A stretch of DNA of 18,466 bases from an uncultured Clostridia bacterium (GTDB lineage: Bacteria; Bacillota; Clostridia; Lachnospirales; Bianqueaceae). Below are positions 1 to 7,361 of the stretch, piece after piece (position 1 is the stretch's first letter; each line of letters begins with the position of its first letter). The stretch spans positions 1 to 18,466 of the forward strand of contig CALBGL010000097.1 in assembly GCA_937892735.1 (NCBI GenBank), given 5' to 3'. The position numbers were made by a program, and so were the translations under genes. Below the pieces are notes generated by a model. That model worked only from the letters and a program-made list of their open reading frames with translations, made no database searches and was not told the DNA's origin.

Positions 1-277
1 CCTGTAGTACCGCCGCCGGTCCGCAATAATAGCCGTTCGATTGCCTGACGCCGACGGGATATACCAAATAGCTATCATCTACAATGGTAGATGCCGGCAT
101 TATCTGCGGTACCTCTTCCTCAATAATCCCTTCTCGAAGGAGTCTTTCATACTCCGCCTGGGCCTCCTCCGGCGTCAGCATGAGTACGCCCGTGTTCCCG
201 CTATTCTCCTGTGCAAACACAGGATACGTTCCACATAACAATACCAGTACTATGGCAATGCACATCGTTTTTTTCAT
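1..277 (-). CDS. Secreted C39-like cysteine peptidase, N-terminal part only
   Basis: The gene runs off the left edge of the window; its first 92 codons are visible. The start is ATG at 275-277, preceded by AGGAGGG at 284-290. Residues 1-22 form a Sec signal peptide: two lysines, a hydrophobic core, and a probable cut after VFA. Residues 23-70 are a Glu-rich stretch. Residues 74-92 read VYPVGVRQSNGYYCGPAAVL, the hallmark of peptidase C39-like and related papain-fold proteins. In these the Cys of the CGPA motif (here Cys85) is the nucleophile and the preceding residues form the first strand. The His and Asp/Asn of the triad would lie outside the window. The protein is probably exported and may cleave peptides or act at the wall; the substrate is unknown. 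It could instead be a non-peptidase member of the same fold. Family assignment rests on this one motif. Confidence 0.75.
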   Translation of the reverse strand, partial: MKKTMCIAIVLVLLCGTYPVFAQENSGNTGVLMLTPEEAQAEYERLLREGIIEEEVPQIMPASTIVDDSYLVYPVGVRQSNGYYCGPAAVLQ

Positions 278-403
278 TTTGAACCCTCCTGTATTGAATT
301 TTCATTGTCCGCTTGTTTTGCAACACATTTTCAAGGGCAGGGCGGCCACCCGTCTCATAGACACAGATATCTCTTCCCCCGAAAACGTCTTGCTTCGCCA
401 TGC

Positions 404-445
404 TCAGAATACGATCTTCGTATACCTTTCTTCCATCTTGTCCAT
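404..445 (-). other. Possible 13-codon leader peptide ORF
   Basis: Within the long leader, ATG at 443-445 is preceded by GAGAGG nine bases upstream and opens the short frame MDKMEERYTKIVF, ending in TGA. The TGA is followed two bases later by another ATG (399-401), which opens a longer frame overlapping the peptidase start in a different phase. It could be a regulatory upstream ORF, but there is no run of codons pointing to amino-acid attenuation, and its translation is unproven. Confidence 0.25.
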
Positions 446-473
446 GGGTCTATACCTCTCTTTCGTAGGTTGG

Positions 474-485
474 ATCCTATAGGAT
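474..485. promoter_or_regulatory. Perfect 12-base palindrome at the start of the peptidase leader
   Basis: ATCCTATAGGAT is a perfect palindrome about 7-18 bases downstream of the predicted transcription start, a position suited to a repressor operator. It is short, so chance is possible. Confidence 0.35.
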
Positions 486-498
486 GTTCTCTAAGTTT

Positions 499-527
499 AG
501 TATACCCCTTTCTTCTCTATTTTTCAA
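499..527 (-). promoter_or_regulatory. Sigma-A promoter of the C39-like peptidase gene
   Basis: On the minus strand TTGAAA (522-527) and TATACT (499-504) are separated by exactly 17 bases. Predicted transcription start is near 492, which leaves a leader of about 215 bases before the ATG at 277. Confidence 0.7.
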
Positions 528-579
528 CAATTTATTCAAATATATCAGGCAGAATTTTAAATTCCCTCTCTCCGCAAAT

Positions 580-632
580 AAAAAAGGAAGCGCTGCTCAC
601 CGATGAATCGCTCATCATTTCGCAACGCTCCC
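580..632 (-). terminator. Rho-independent terminator after the DegV gene
   Basis: Read on the minus strand, GGAGCGTTG (from 632) pairs with CAGCGCTTCC (to 586) with one bulged base and one G-T pair. Between them lies an inner GATGA/TCATC stem. The hairpin is followed directly by a run of six T. Confidence 0.85.
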
Positions 633-644
633 CTTCTTTTGCCA

Positions 645-1517
645 TCAGCGCTCTTTTCCAAAGAACAGAAGCCCCAGGGCGCCGGGTCCGGAATGGACAC
701 CAATACTGGGATTCACATCCCCAATCATGATGTTTTCGATGCCAAAACGCTCCGTCACCTGCTTGGCCACAAACTGTGCATCCTCCAGACAATCGCCATG
801 CACAATGGCCACCATATCGTTGAGCGCCTCATACCCCGGCATCTTTTCCGCCATGTAATCGACCAGGGCCGTCAGGGATTTCTTACGTCCCCGCACCGTA
901 CCGGCCGCCTCCAGCTTCCCCTCCGGCGTCAGCTTCAATACCGGTTTCAGGTTGAGCACACTGCCCACCACGGCCGTTGCCTTAGATACACGGCCGCCCC
1001 GCTGCAAATGAAACAGGTCATCCACCGTAAACTTCACGCAGACATGAGCGGCGTTCTCCACCAGCCAGTCTCGGACTTCCGCCAGCGCCTTTCCCTGTGC
1101 CTGCATCGTAAGCGCCTTATTGACCAACAGACCCTCTCCCAGGGATACGCACAGGCTGTCCACCACCTCGATCGCCGCGTTCGGATACTCCTCTTCTACC
1201 AACTGCTTGGCTACCATCCGCACGATATCACAGCTCCCGCTGAGTGCGGATGAAAAGCTGATATAGAGGATGTCCTTTCTTGCCTCCAGAATCTCCCGAA
1301 ACGTCTTTTCCACGACGGCGGGATTGACCGCCTGACTCTTCGGCATACTCCCTCCCCGCATCATGCGGTAAAACTCCGCAGGAGAAGGCCCTGCGGATCC
1401 CTCGTAAATCTCTTCTCCAATCGAATAATACTGCGGCACCTCCACGAGACCATGCTCCTTCACATAGCTCTGCGGCAGGTCCGAGTTGGTATCTGTGACG
1501 ATCTGATATGTTCTCAT
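645..1517 (-). CDS. DegV family fatty-acid-binding protein (FakB-like)
   Basis: This 290-residue protein has the full DegV layout at the usual length. It opens with a TDTNSDLP strand-loop (residues 8-15), followed by the PKSQAVNP loop (59-66), the FSSALSGS loop (88-95), DS near 118, LFHLQRGGRVS, LNLKPVL, GRKKSL, and the closing SIGVHSGPGALG. These loops line the pocket that holds a single fatty acid. Family knowledge: DegV/FakB proteins present the fatty acid to the kinase FakA, which makes acyl phosphate for phospholipid synthesis. No fakA lies nearby, so the link to that pathway is by family only. The start ATG is preceded by AGGAGA at 1525-1530. The gene is monocistronic, with its own promoter and terminator, and divergent from the sugar importer operon. 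Confidence 0.95.
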   Translation of the reverse strand: MRTYQIVTDTNSDLPQSYVKEHGLVEVPQYYSIGEEIYEGSAGPSPAEFYRMMRGGSMPKSQAVNPAVVEKTFREILEARKDILYISFSSALSGSCDIVRMVAKQLVEEEYPNAAIEVVDSLCVSLGEGLLVNKALTMQAQGKALAEVRDWLVENAAHVCVKFTVDDLFHLQRGGRVSKATAVVGSVLNLKPVLKLTPEGKLEAAGTVRGRKKSLTALVDYMAEKMPGYEALNDMVAIVHGDCLEDAQFVAKQVTERFGIENIMIGDVNPSIGVHSGPGALGLLFFGKER

Positions 1518-1567
1518 GCTATTCTCTCCTCAAATGCTAGGATGGAAGGCACTGCCTCCTGGGAGAT

Positions 1568-1597
1568 ATTATACTATATATCCGCCTTGTCATACAA
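1568..1597 (-). promoter_or_regulatory. Candidate promoter of the DegV gene
   Basis: A perfect TATAAT (1568-1573, minus strand) lies 18 bases from a weak TTGTAT -35 element (1592-1597). The AT-rich spacer and the position 50 bases ahead of the ATG fit. The weak -35 lowers confidence. Confidence 0.55.
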
Positions 1598-1638
1598 GTC
1601 CCTATTGCAAATTGGCTCCCTCTGCCCGCATTTTTTTG

Positions 1639-1667
1639 TTGCTTCATGATATCAGTTGTGATACTAT
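1639..1667 (+). promoter_or_regulatory. Candidate promoter of the carbohydrate importer operon
   Basis: TTGCTT (1639-1644) and TACTAT (1662-1667) are spaced by 17 bases, 35 bases ahead of the ATG. Both hexamers are imperfect, which would suit a regulated operon. No clear catabolite (cre) site was found. Confidence 0.4.
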
Positions 1668-1701
1668 TATAAGGAAGAAAAAGAAATGAGGGAATGTTAC
1701 G

Positions 1702-2814
1702 ATGAAAATTGTTCTGCAGCATATCACCAAAACCTTTCCCGGCAGGGGAAAGAAAAATACAACCGATGTAGTGGCTGTCTCAGATTTTTCCTTTGAGATT
1801 CCGGATGGTCAGCTAGTCGGGCTGCTGGGGCCTTCCGGATGCGGCAAAAGCACCACCTTAAACATGATCTGTGGACTGGAAAAACCCACATCCGGCCATA
1901 TCTTCTTCGGCGATCAGGATGTCACGACTCTGCCCGCGGAGAAACGCGGCGTGGGAATGGTGTTTCAAAACTACGCGCTATACCCGCATCTTACGGTAGA
2001 AGATAACATTCTGTTCCCCCTGGAAAACCTGAAAGGAAAGGACAAGCTTTCTAAGGCAGAGATGCAAAAACGCGTACAGGACGCGGCGTCCCTGGTGCAG
2101 ATTGAAGAACTGATGGAACGCAAGCCCAGTGAGCTTTCCGGAGGGCAGCAGCAGCGCGTCGCCATCGCCAGGGCGCTGGTTAAGATGCCGCATGTACTTC
2201 TTCTGGACGAGCCCCTATCCAATCTGGACGCGAGACTCCGGCTACAGACACGGGAAGAGATCCGTAAAATCCAGCGCGCCACGGGCATCACGACCGTATT
2301 CGTCACACACGATCAGGAAGAGGCCATGAGCATCTCGGATCAGATCGTGGTGATGCGCCAGGGCGTCATCCAACAGATCGGAAAACCCCAGGACGTCTAT
2401 GATGACCCGGCCAATCTCTTTGTCGCACAATTCCTGGGCACACCGCCTATCAACGTATTCGAGGGTCTCATAAAGGACGAGATGCTGTATCTCGCGGAAG
2501 ATCCAGTCCTTTCCGTTCCTGGCCTTTCCGATCAGGAAGTCTGGGTGGGAATCCGGCCGGAAGGCTTCCTGCCGCAGGAAGATGGACCGCTCCACTGCAA
2601 GCTGAGTGCTGTGGAAGTGATGGGACGGGATATCAGCGTGATCGCTACGCATCCTGCCAGTGTAACGCCTACCATCCGCTCAATCATCGCCTCGGATCAT
2701 GTGATTCATCCGACGACCACCGACATTCACTTTGCGATCAAGCCGCATAAGCTGCACTTGTTCCACAAAAAGACGCAGACACGTATTTATAAGGAAGGAG
2801 AGCGTTCATTATGA
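1702..2814 (+). CDS. Carbohydrate (CUT1) ABC importer ATP-binding protein, UgpC/MsmK/MalK type
   Basis: The 370 residues carry a complete ATPase: Walker A GPSGCGKST (43-51), Q-loop Gln89, signature LSGGQ (145-149), Walker B ending LLLDE (Glu170), D-loop SNLDA and switch His203. The segment from about residue 240 is the MalK-type TOBE/regulatory domain, including the VGIRPEGF element. Length matches the family. It supplies ATP hydrolysis on the cytoplasmic face for the two permeases encoded next. The start ATG has GAGGGA at 1688-1693. Its last codons overlap the next gene in an ATGA junction, so the two are translationally coupled. ATPases of this type often serve several sugar importers, so it may not be dedicated to this one. 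Substrate cannot be read from this subunit. Confidence 0.93.
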   Translation: MKIVLQHITKTFPGRGKKNTTDVVAVSDFSFEIPDGQLVGLLGPSGCGKSTTLNMICGLEKPTSGHIFFGDQDVTTLPAEKRGVGMVFQNYALYPHLTVEDNILFPLENLKGKDKLSKAEMQKRVQDAASLVQIEELMERKPSELSGGQQQRVAIARALVKMPHVLLLDEPLSNLDARLRLQTREEIRKIQRATGITTVFVTHDQEEAMSISDQIVVMRQGVIQQIGKPQDVYDDPANLFVAQFLGTPPINVFEGLIKDEMLYLAEDPVLSVPGLSDQEVWVGIRPEGFLPQEDGPLHCKLSAVEVMGRDISVIATHPASVTPTIRSIIASDHVIHPTTTDIHFAIKPHKLHLFHKKTQTRIYKEGERSL

Positions 2815-3689
2815 AAAAGGCATGGCTCTATCTGCTGCCGGCCCTCCTGTTTCTAGGCGTATTCATGATCTATCCTCTGATCGACGTGTTCATCTACTCC
2901 TTTGAAGAGGGCTATAACTTTGCCTCCCAGACCTATTTCGGCACCGGCCTGTATAACTATTCCTATGTACTCCATGATCCGTATTTCCTGCAGGCCATCC
3001 AGAACACCTTCATCCTGACGGCGATCACCGTGCCCGCCTCGACGATTCTCTCTCTGTTGATCGCCCTGGGTCTCAGCAAAACCAAGCCGTTACGGAACCT
3101 ATATCAGACCGTATACTTTCTGCCCTATGTGACGAATACGCTGGCGGTGGGACTGGTCTTCATGGTGCTGTTTCAACAGACGGAATACTCGGATGGCCTT
3201 GTGAATCTTCTGATCCAATGGTTCGGCGGAGAATCCGTAGACTTTATCGATGGGCCCTACTGGGCTAAGATGATGGTCCTGTGTCTATACACCATCTGGA
3301 TTGTCATGCCCTTCAAGATCCTCATTCTGACCAGCGCGCTGGCCTCGGTCAACGAGGAATATTACAAGGCGGCCCGAGTCGATGGGACTTCGGCCTTCCG
3401 TACGTTTCGTAAGATCACTCTGCCCATGATCTCTCCCATGATCTTCTATCTGGTCGTCACCGGCTGCATCGGCGCCTTTAAGGCATACAGCGACGCGGTA
3501 GCTCTTTTCGGGACAGATCTGAACGCAGCAGGTATGAACACGATTGTGGGTTATGTCTACGATATGCTGTATGGCGATGGCGGTGGATATCCTTCCTATG
3601 CTTCCGCCGCGGCCATCATCCTGTTCGTGATCGTGCTGACTATCACCTGTATCAATCTGCTGGTCAGCCGCCGGCACGTCCATCACTAA
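2811..3689 (+). CDS. Sugar ABC importer permease, MalF/UgpA type
   Basis: The 292-residue integral membrane protein shows about six hydrophobic segments, the first at residues 4-26. The cytoplasmic EAA loop is YYKAARVDGT followed by FRKITLPMISP near residues 184-208. This matches the pattern through which CUT1 permeases dock on their ATPase. There is no long MalF-like periplasmic insertion, as is usual for Gram-positive members. It forms the transmembrane channel with the next gene product. ATG at 2811 overlaps the stop of the ATPase gene, with AAGGAG at 2795-2800. Substrate is undetermined. Confidence 0.92.
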   Translation: MKKAWLYLLPALLFLGVFMIYPLIDVFIYSFEEGYNFASQTYFGTGLYNYSYVLHDPYFLQAIQNTFILTAITVPASTILSLLIALGLSKTKPLRNLYQTVYFLPYVTNTLAVGLVFMVLFQQTEYSDGLVNLLIQWFGGESVDFIDGPYWAKMMVLCLYTIWIVMPFKILILTSALASVNEEYYKAARVDGTSAFRTFRKITLPMISPMIFYLVVTGCIGAFKAYSDAVALFGTDLNAAGMNTIVGYVYDMLYGDGGGYPSYASAAAIILFVIVLTITCINLLVSRRHVHH

Positions 3690-3703
3690 GGAGGGATCTG
3701 GTT

Positions 3704-4588
3704 ATGGATAAGCATTCACAAAACATCGATTTTCAGAAAGCACAGAAGGCAGGCGAACATCGCAGGATCCTTTCCAAAGTCGTCCTCTACTTTCTTCTGA
3801 CTCTCTGGGCTCTCATCGTTCTGTTTCCTTTTTATTGGATGGTTCTGACTTCGTTCAAGAGCTACGCTTCCTATAATGCCGAGGTTCTCCCCACCTTCTT
3901 CAGCCTGTCTCCCACATGGGAAAACTATGTGAACGCCTTTACCGCCGTTCCTCTGGGACGTTATCTTCTTAATACACTGATCTTCACACTGGCTACGACC
4001 GCGATCATGATTGTTGTGATCACGCTGGCGGCCTATGCCTTTGCCAGACTCCGTTTTCGCGGAAAGAATGCGCTATTCACGCTGTTTCTGTCTCTGATGA
4101 TGATTCCCACAGAATTGGTCATGATTACCAACTTTGCCACGATCACCAACCTGGAGCTGCGCAATACGTTCTGGGGGCTGATCCTTCCGTCCGTCACGAG
4201 CGTCTTCTATATTTATCTGCTCAAAGAGAACTTCGAGCAGGTGCCGGATGAACTCTATTACGCCGCGAAAGTTGACGCCACTTCGGATCTGAAGTATCTG
4301 TGGAAGGTGATGATTCCCATCTGCCGTCCTACGATCATCACGATCATCATTCTGAAGATTATCGAATGCTGGAACTCCTATGTATGGCCGCGCCTCATCA
4401 CCGATGATCCGACCATGTATCTGGTTTCCAATGGGATTCAGGAGATTCGGGAAAACGGTTTTGGCCGGGAAAATATTCCCGCCATGATGGCCGCAGTGGT
4501 GGTCATCTCGGTTCCTCTGATTATCCTGTTTTTAATCTTCCGCAAGAAGATCATGTCCGGTGTATCGAGAGGAGGGACAAAAGGATGA
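3704..4588 (+). CDS. Carbohydrate ABC importer permease, MalG/UgpE type
   Basis: This 294-residue protein is the second channel half. A soluble N-terminus of about 25 residues leads into six predicted membrane helices. The family element LFPFYWMVLTSFK lies near residues 45-57. The EAA loop is ELYYAAKVDATS followed by LWKVMIPICRP. In typical members the motif has Gly where this one has Ala (KVDAT), a mild variation. The ribosome site AAGGAGG (3688-3694) overlaps the stop of the previous gene. The end overlaps the binding-protein gene by ATGA. Together with the preceding permease it makes the membrane domain of one importer. Confidence 0.92.
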   Translation: MDKHSQNIDFQKAQKAGEHRRILSKVVLYFLLTLWALIVLFPFYWMVLTSFKSYASYNAEVLPTFFSLSPTWENYVNAFTAVPLGRYLLNTLIFTLATTAIMIVVITLAAYAFARLRFRGKNALFTLFLSLMMIPTELVMITNFATITNLELRNTFWGLILPSVTSVFYIYLLKENFEQVPDELYYAAKVDATSDLKYLWKVMIPICRPTIITIIILKIIECWNSYVWPRLITDDPTMYLVSNGIQEIRENGFGRENIPAMMAAVVVISVPLIILFLIFRKKIMSGVSRGGTKG

Positions 4589-6183
4589 GAAAGTATGTCT
4601 CCTGTATCCTCTGCTTCCTGCTTCTGACGCTGTGTCTTTCCGGCTGTCATGGCAATACACAGGATCTGTCGGCCTTTGAAGTGCCCGAAACCTTCGACAC
4701 TTCGCGCCAGTATGAGATCACCTTCTGGGCCAAAAATGACACGAACGCCACGCAGACCACCATTTACAAAGAGGCCATCGAGAACTTCGAAAACCTGTAT
4801 CCCAATATCATCGTCACACTCAAACTGTACACGGACTATGGCGATATTTATAATGATGTGATCACTAATATTTCCACCGGCACGACGCCGAATGTGTGCA
4901 TCACCTATCCAGATCATATCGCCACCTATATGACCGGCGATAACACCGTGGTGCCTCTGGATACGTTGCTTACGGATGAAACCTATGGTTTGGCCGGCAG
5001 CGAGCTGCTATTCGACTCGCCGACTGCGGACGAAATCATCCCGCAGTTTCTTGCGGAATGCCAGATTGGCGGTCGGTACTACGCCCTTCCCTTCATGCGT
5101 TCCACAGAGGCCTGTTACATCAACAAGACCTCTGTGGAAGCGCTGGGCTATACATTACCGGAAACACTGACCTGGGATTTCATCTGGGAAGTCTCTGAAG
5201 CAGCCATGGCTCAGGATACCGACGGCAATTTCCTGGTCAATGGACAATCTGTAATGATTCCTTTCATCTATAAATCTACGGATAACATGATGATTCAGAT
5301 GTTGCGGCAATTGGACGCCGGATATTCCACCGATGCCGGAGACATCGAACTCTTTAACGATACCACCAGGGATCTCCTGTATACCATCGCGAAACACGCC
5401 GGGACACGGGCTTTCTCTACCTTTAAGATCTCCAGTTATCCCGCGAATTTTCTAAATGCCGGACAATGCATCTTTGCCATTGATTCCACCGCGGGCGCCA
5501 CTTGGATGGGTACGGAGGCTCCTCTCACCGATATTTCGGAAGAGTCTCTGGTCGATTTTGAAATCGAAGTCATGCCGATCCCTCAGTTCGACACAGAATA
5601 TCCGCAGATGATCTCACAAGGGCCGTCGATCTGTATCTTCAACAAAGATGATCCCCAGGAAGTCCTGGCTTCCTGGCTTTTCACCCAGTATCTTCTGACG
5701 AATGATGTGCAGATTGCGTATGCCGAGACCGAAGGCTACGTGCCCGTCACCTCGAAGGCTCAAAACTCCGAAACCTACCAGGACTACCTGTCCCGGGCCG
5801 GTGAAGATAATAACCAATATTACGACGTGAAGATCCAGGCTTCCCAGCTTCTTCTTGATCATATGGATGATACCTTTGTCACTCCAGTCTTCAACGGTTC
5901 CACGTCTCTGCGGAATGCCGCCGGAGAACTGATCGAATCTGTCACCAAGTCCATGCGGCGTGGTGAGACCGTGGATGATTCCTATATAGATTCCTTGTTC
6001 GACGAGGTTTCTTCCTTATACCATCTGGATCAAGCCGAAGGACTTTCATCCGGCAAGGCTGACCTGGGTCCTCTGCCACAGACCGCTGTCATTCTGTTAT
6101 GCGTTCTCGCTGCGGTCTGGGTGTTGATTCTCCTGTATGCGCTATGGCAATGGAGAAGTTCTCGCAGGAAAAAGAAGGCATAA
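4585..6183 (+). CDS. Carbohydrate-binding lipoprotein of the ABC importer, with an extra C-terminal membrane anchor
   Basis: This 532-residue extracellular solute-binding protein captures the substrate for the permease pair. A lipoprotein signal ends in LSGC, with Cys21 the predicted lipidation site. The mature domain begins with the family strand YEITFWAKND and has the ENFENLYPNI and FMRSTEACYINK elements usual in CUT1 binding proteins. Unusually, residues about 500-522 form a hydrophobic helix followed by the basic tail RSSRRKKKA. The protein would therefore be fixed to the membrane at both ends. Typical relatives are about 420-450 residues and end after the second lobe. The start overlaps the upstream stop (ATGA), with AGGAGG at 4570-4575. 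No strong terminator follows. The ligand is unknown; a sugar or oligosaccharide is the best guess, and glycerol phosphate or another small polar ligand is possible. Confidence 0.88.
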   Translation: MRKYVSCILCFLLLTLCLSGCHGNTQDLSAFEVPETFDTSRQYEITFWAKNDTNATQTTIYKEAIENFENLYPNIIVTLKLYTDYGDIYNDVITNISTGTTPNVCITYPDHIATYMTGDNTVVPLDTLLTDETYGLAGSELLFDSPTADEIIPQFLAECQIGGRYYALPFMRSTEACYINKTSVEALGYTLPETLTWDFIWEVSEAAMAQDTDGNFLVNGQSVMIPFIYKSTDNMMIQMLRQLDAGYSTDAGDIELFNDTTRDLLYTIAKHAGTRAFSTFKISSYPANFLNAGQCIFAIDSTAGATWMGTEAPLTDISEESLVDFEIEVMPIPQFDTEYPQMISQGPSICIFNKDDPQEVLASWLFTQYLLTNDVQIAYAETEGYVPVTSKAQNSETYQDYLSRAGEDNNQYYDVKIQASQLLLDHMDDTFVTPVFNGSTSLRNAAGELIESVTKSMRRGETVDDSYIDSLFDEVSSLYHLDQAEGLSSGKADLGPLPQTAVILLCVLAAVWVLILLYALWQWRSSRRKKKA

Positions 6184-6197
6184 CTTCTTAAAAAAAC

Positions 6198-6226
6198 TTG
6201 ATTTTCCGGGCTCTCTGTTCTATAAT
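6198..6226 (+). promoter_or_regulatory. Sigma-A promoter of the repeat lipoprotein gene
   Basis: TTGATT (6198-6203) and a perfect TATAAT (6221-6226) are 17 bases apart, starting just 15 bases after the binding-protein stop. The lipoprotein can therefore be made independently of the importer operon. Confidence 0.75.
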
Positions 6227-6232
6227 AGATGC

Positions 6233-6249
6233 GTTGCGGAAACCGCAAC
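6233..6249 (+). promoter_or_regulatory. Hairpin at the predicted 5' end of the lipoprotein transcript
   Basis: GTTGCGG and CCGCAAC form a perfect 7-base-pair stem around an AAA loop. The predicted transcription start, about 7 bases after the -10 box, coincides with the first base of the stem. A 5'-terminal hairpin of this kind can protect mRNA from decay. A weak terminator for the upstream operon is the alternative, but the T-run (6255-6259) is separated from the stem by AAGAA. Confidence 0.5.
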
Positions 6250-6276
6250 AAGAATTTTTGAGGAGGAGAATCAAAA

Positions 6277-7158
6277 ATGAAAAAAGGAATATCATTGCTG
6301 CTTGTCATGCTGATGGCATTCGCGATGACCGCCTGCTCCAACGATACAGGAAACAGTTCAGCAGTACAGAACAGTTCTGTGGCGCAGGATAGCTCTGTAG
6401 CCGAAGAAAGTTCCGCGGCTGAGGAGAGTGTGGCGGAAGAAAGCTCTGCGGCTGAGGAAAGCGTGGCAGAAGAAAGCTCCGCGACCGATGCACAGGTAGA
6501 AGTAATGAGCTATGAAGAGTACATGGCCGCCGAGTTAGACAGCGAGGTTTGCGTAGAGACATACGTGCAGGCTAAACAGTCTTACTATGCGGAGCAGCAG
6601 ACCGCGACCCTGTATACCCAGGATGAGGACGGCGCTTACTTTGTCTATGACGCCGCCATCTCTCAGGAAGATTACGATAAGTTGGTACCGGGCACCAAGA
6701 TCCGTGTCACCGGCTATAAGGCGGAGTGGTCCGGCGAAGTTGAGATCATGGATGGTACCGTAGAGGTTCTGGACGGCGAAGATACTTTTGTCGCAGAGGC
6801 TCTGGATGCTACGGATCTTCTGGGCACCGACGAATTGATCGATCATCAGAACCAGTTTGTATCCTTCAAGGGACTGGAAGTTGTCGCGAGCGTTGATGAG
6901 ACCAATGGCAATGCAGAGGTTCCGTTCCTGTACAACTATAATGGTTCCGGTACCGAAGGCGACGACCTGTACTTCAATGTGTCCAAGGATGGAGAAACCT
7001 ACACATTCGTCGTCGAATCCTATCTGTGCGACAGCACGACGGATGTATATAAGGCAGTGCAGAATCTTGCCATCGGCGATGTGATCGACATGGAGGGGTA
7101 TCTATACTGGTATGAGGGTGTAAATCCTCACATCATCTCCGTGACGCCTGCGGCATAA
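6277..7158 (+). CDS. Lipoprotein with Ser/Ala/Glu/Val repeat linker and two OB-fold-like units
   Basis: The 293-residue protein has a lipoprotein signal ending MTAC, with Cys20 the lipidation site. Residues about 21-70 are a low-complexity spacer of Ser, Ala, Glu and Val, built in part from an 11-residue repeat (VAEESSAAEES). This would hold the folded part away from the membrane. The remainder looks like two related beta-rich units. Each ends in a Gly-start strand pair: GTKIRVTGYKAEWSGEVEI near residues 145-163, and GDVIDMEGYLYWYEGVNPHI near 267-286. That pattern resembles OB-fold modules seen in other Firmicute lipoproteins. No catalytic motif is visible, so its role at the cell surface is unknown. 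Start ATG follows AGGAGG (6261-6266). A strong terminator follows the stop. Confidence 0.85.
   Translation: MKKGISLLLVMLMAFAMTACSNDTGNSSAVQNSSVAQDSSVAEESSAAEESVAEESSAAEESVAEESSATDAQVEVMSYEEYMAAELDSEVCVETYVQAKQSYYAEQQTATLYTQDEDGAYFVYDAAISQEDYDKLVPGTKIRVTGYKAEWSGEVEIMDGTVEVLDGEDTFVAEALDATDLLGTDELIDHQNQFVSFKGLEVVASVDETNGNAEVPFLYNYNGSGTEGDDLYFNVSKDGETYTFVVESYLCDSTTDVYKAVQNLAIGDVIDMEGYLYWYEGVNPHIISVTPAA
6397..6483 (+). repeat. In-frame 33-base tandem repeat in the lipoprotein linker
   Basis: Two full units (6397-6429, 6430-6462) and a partial third (6463-6483) encode VAEESSAAEES. Copies differ mostly at silent third positions, which suggests the protein pattern is conserved while bases drift. Length change by slippage is possible. 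Confidence 0.85.
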
Positions 7159-7174
7159 TCTGAAAAATTTCAAA

Positions 7175-7224
7175 AAAAGAACGTGTTCCCTCATCCAATT
7201 GGGTGAAGAAATACGTTCTTTTTT
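7175..7224 (+). terminator. Rho-independent terminator after the lipoprotein gene
   Basis: AAAAGAACGT (7175-7184) pairs with ACGTTCTTTT (7213-7222). An inner TCATCC/GGGTGA stem surrounds an AATT loop, and the outer arm runs into a T-run. A-rich bases on the left side mean it could also work on the minus strand. Confidence 0.88.
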
Positions 7225-7234
7225 ATATTCCAAA

Positions 7235-7348
7235 TTACCCTTCCCACCATATCCTCATATCGCTGCGCTTTACAAGGGTTTCCAAAACGACGAGATCGAC
7301 TTTCTCATTCGTCCATTTGCACTCGCTGAAAAAGGCGGTGTTTTTATT
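7235..7348 (-). pseudogene. Relic of a DUF234-type AAA ATPase (C-terminal domain fragment)
   Basis: A 37-codon stretch on the minus strand, bounded by stops and without a start codon, reads TAFFSECKWTNEKVDL, then VVLETLVKRSD. This closely resembles the ECKW-N-E core of the DUF234 domain at the C-terminus of archaeal-type AAA ATPases (PF01637 plus DUF234), as I recall that family. After RSDM the match is lost and a stop follows. The ATPase core and the end of the domain are both missing. It sits between two terminators, so it is probably silent debris from an earlier gene. The assignment rests on one motif block and needs a profile search. Confidence 0.5.
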
Positions 7349-7361
7349 TTATACCAGAGAT

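Noticed and set aside
201..401. 66-codon open frame on the minus strand overlapping the peptidase start
   Set aside because: It overlaps the peptidase signal-peptide region in another phase, has no good ribosome site of its own, and its predicted protein has no recognisable feature. It is kept only as part of the leader observation.
1645..1667. Catabolite-control (cre) site ahead of the sugar importer
   Set aside because: The small palindrome TGATATCA there does not fit the cre consensus, and no other good match was found by eye.
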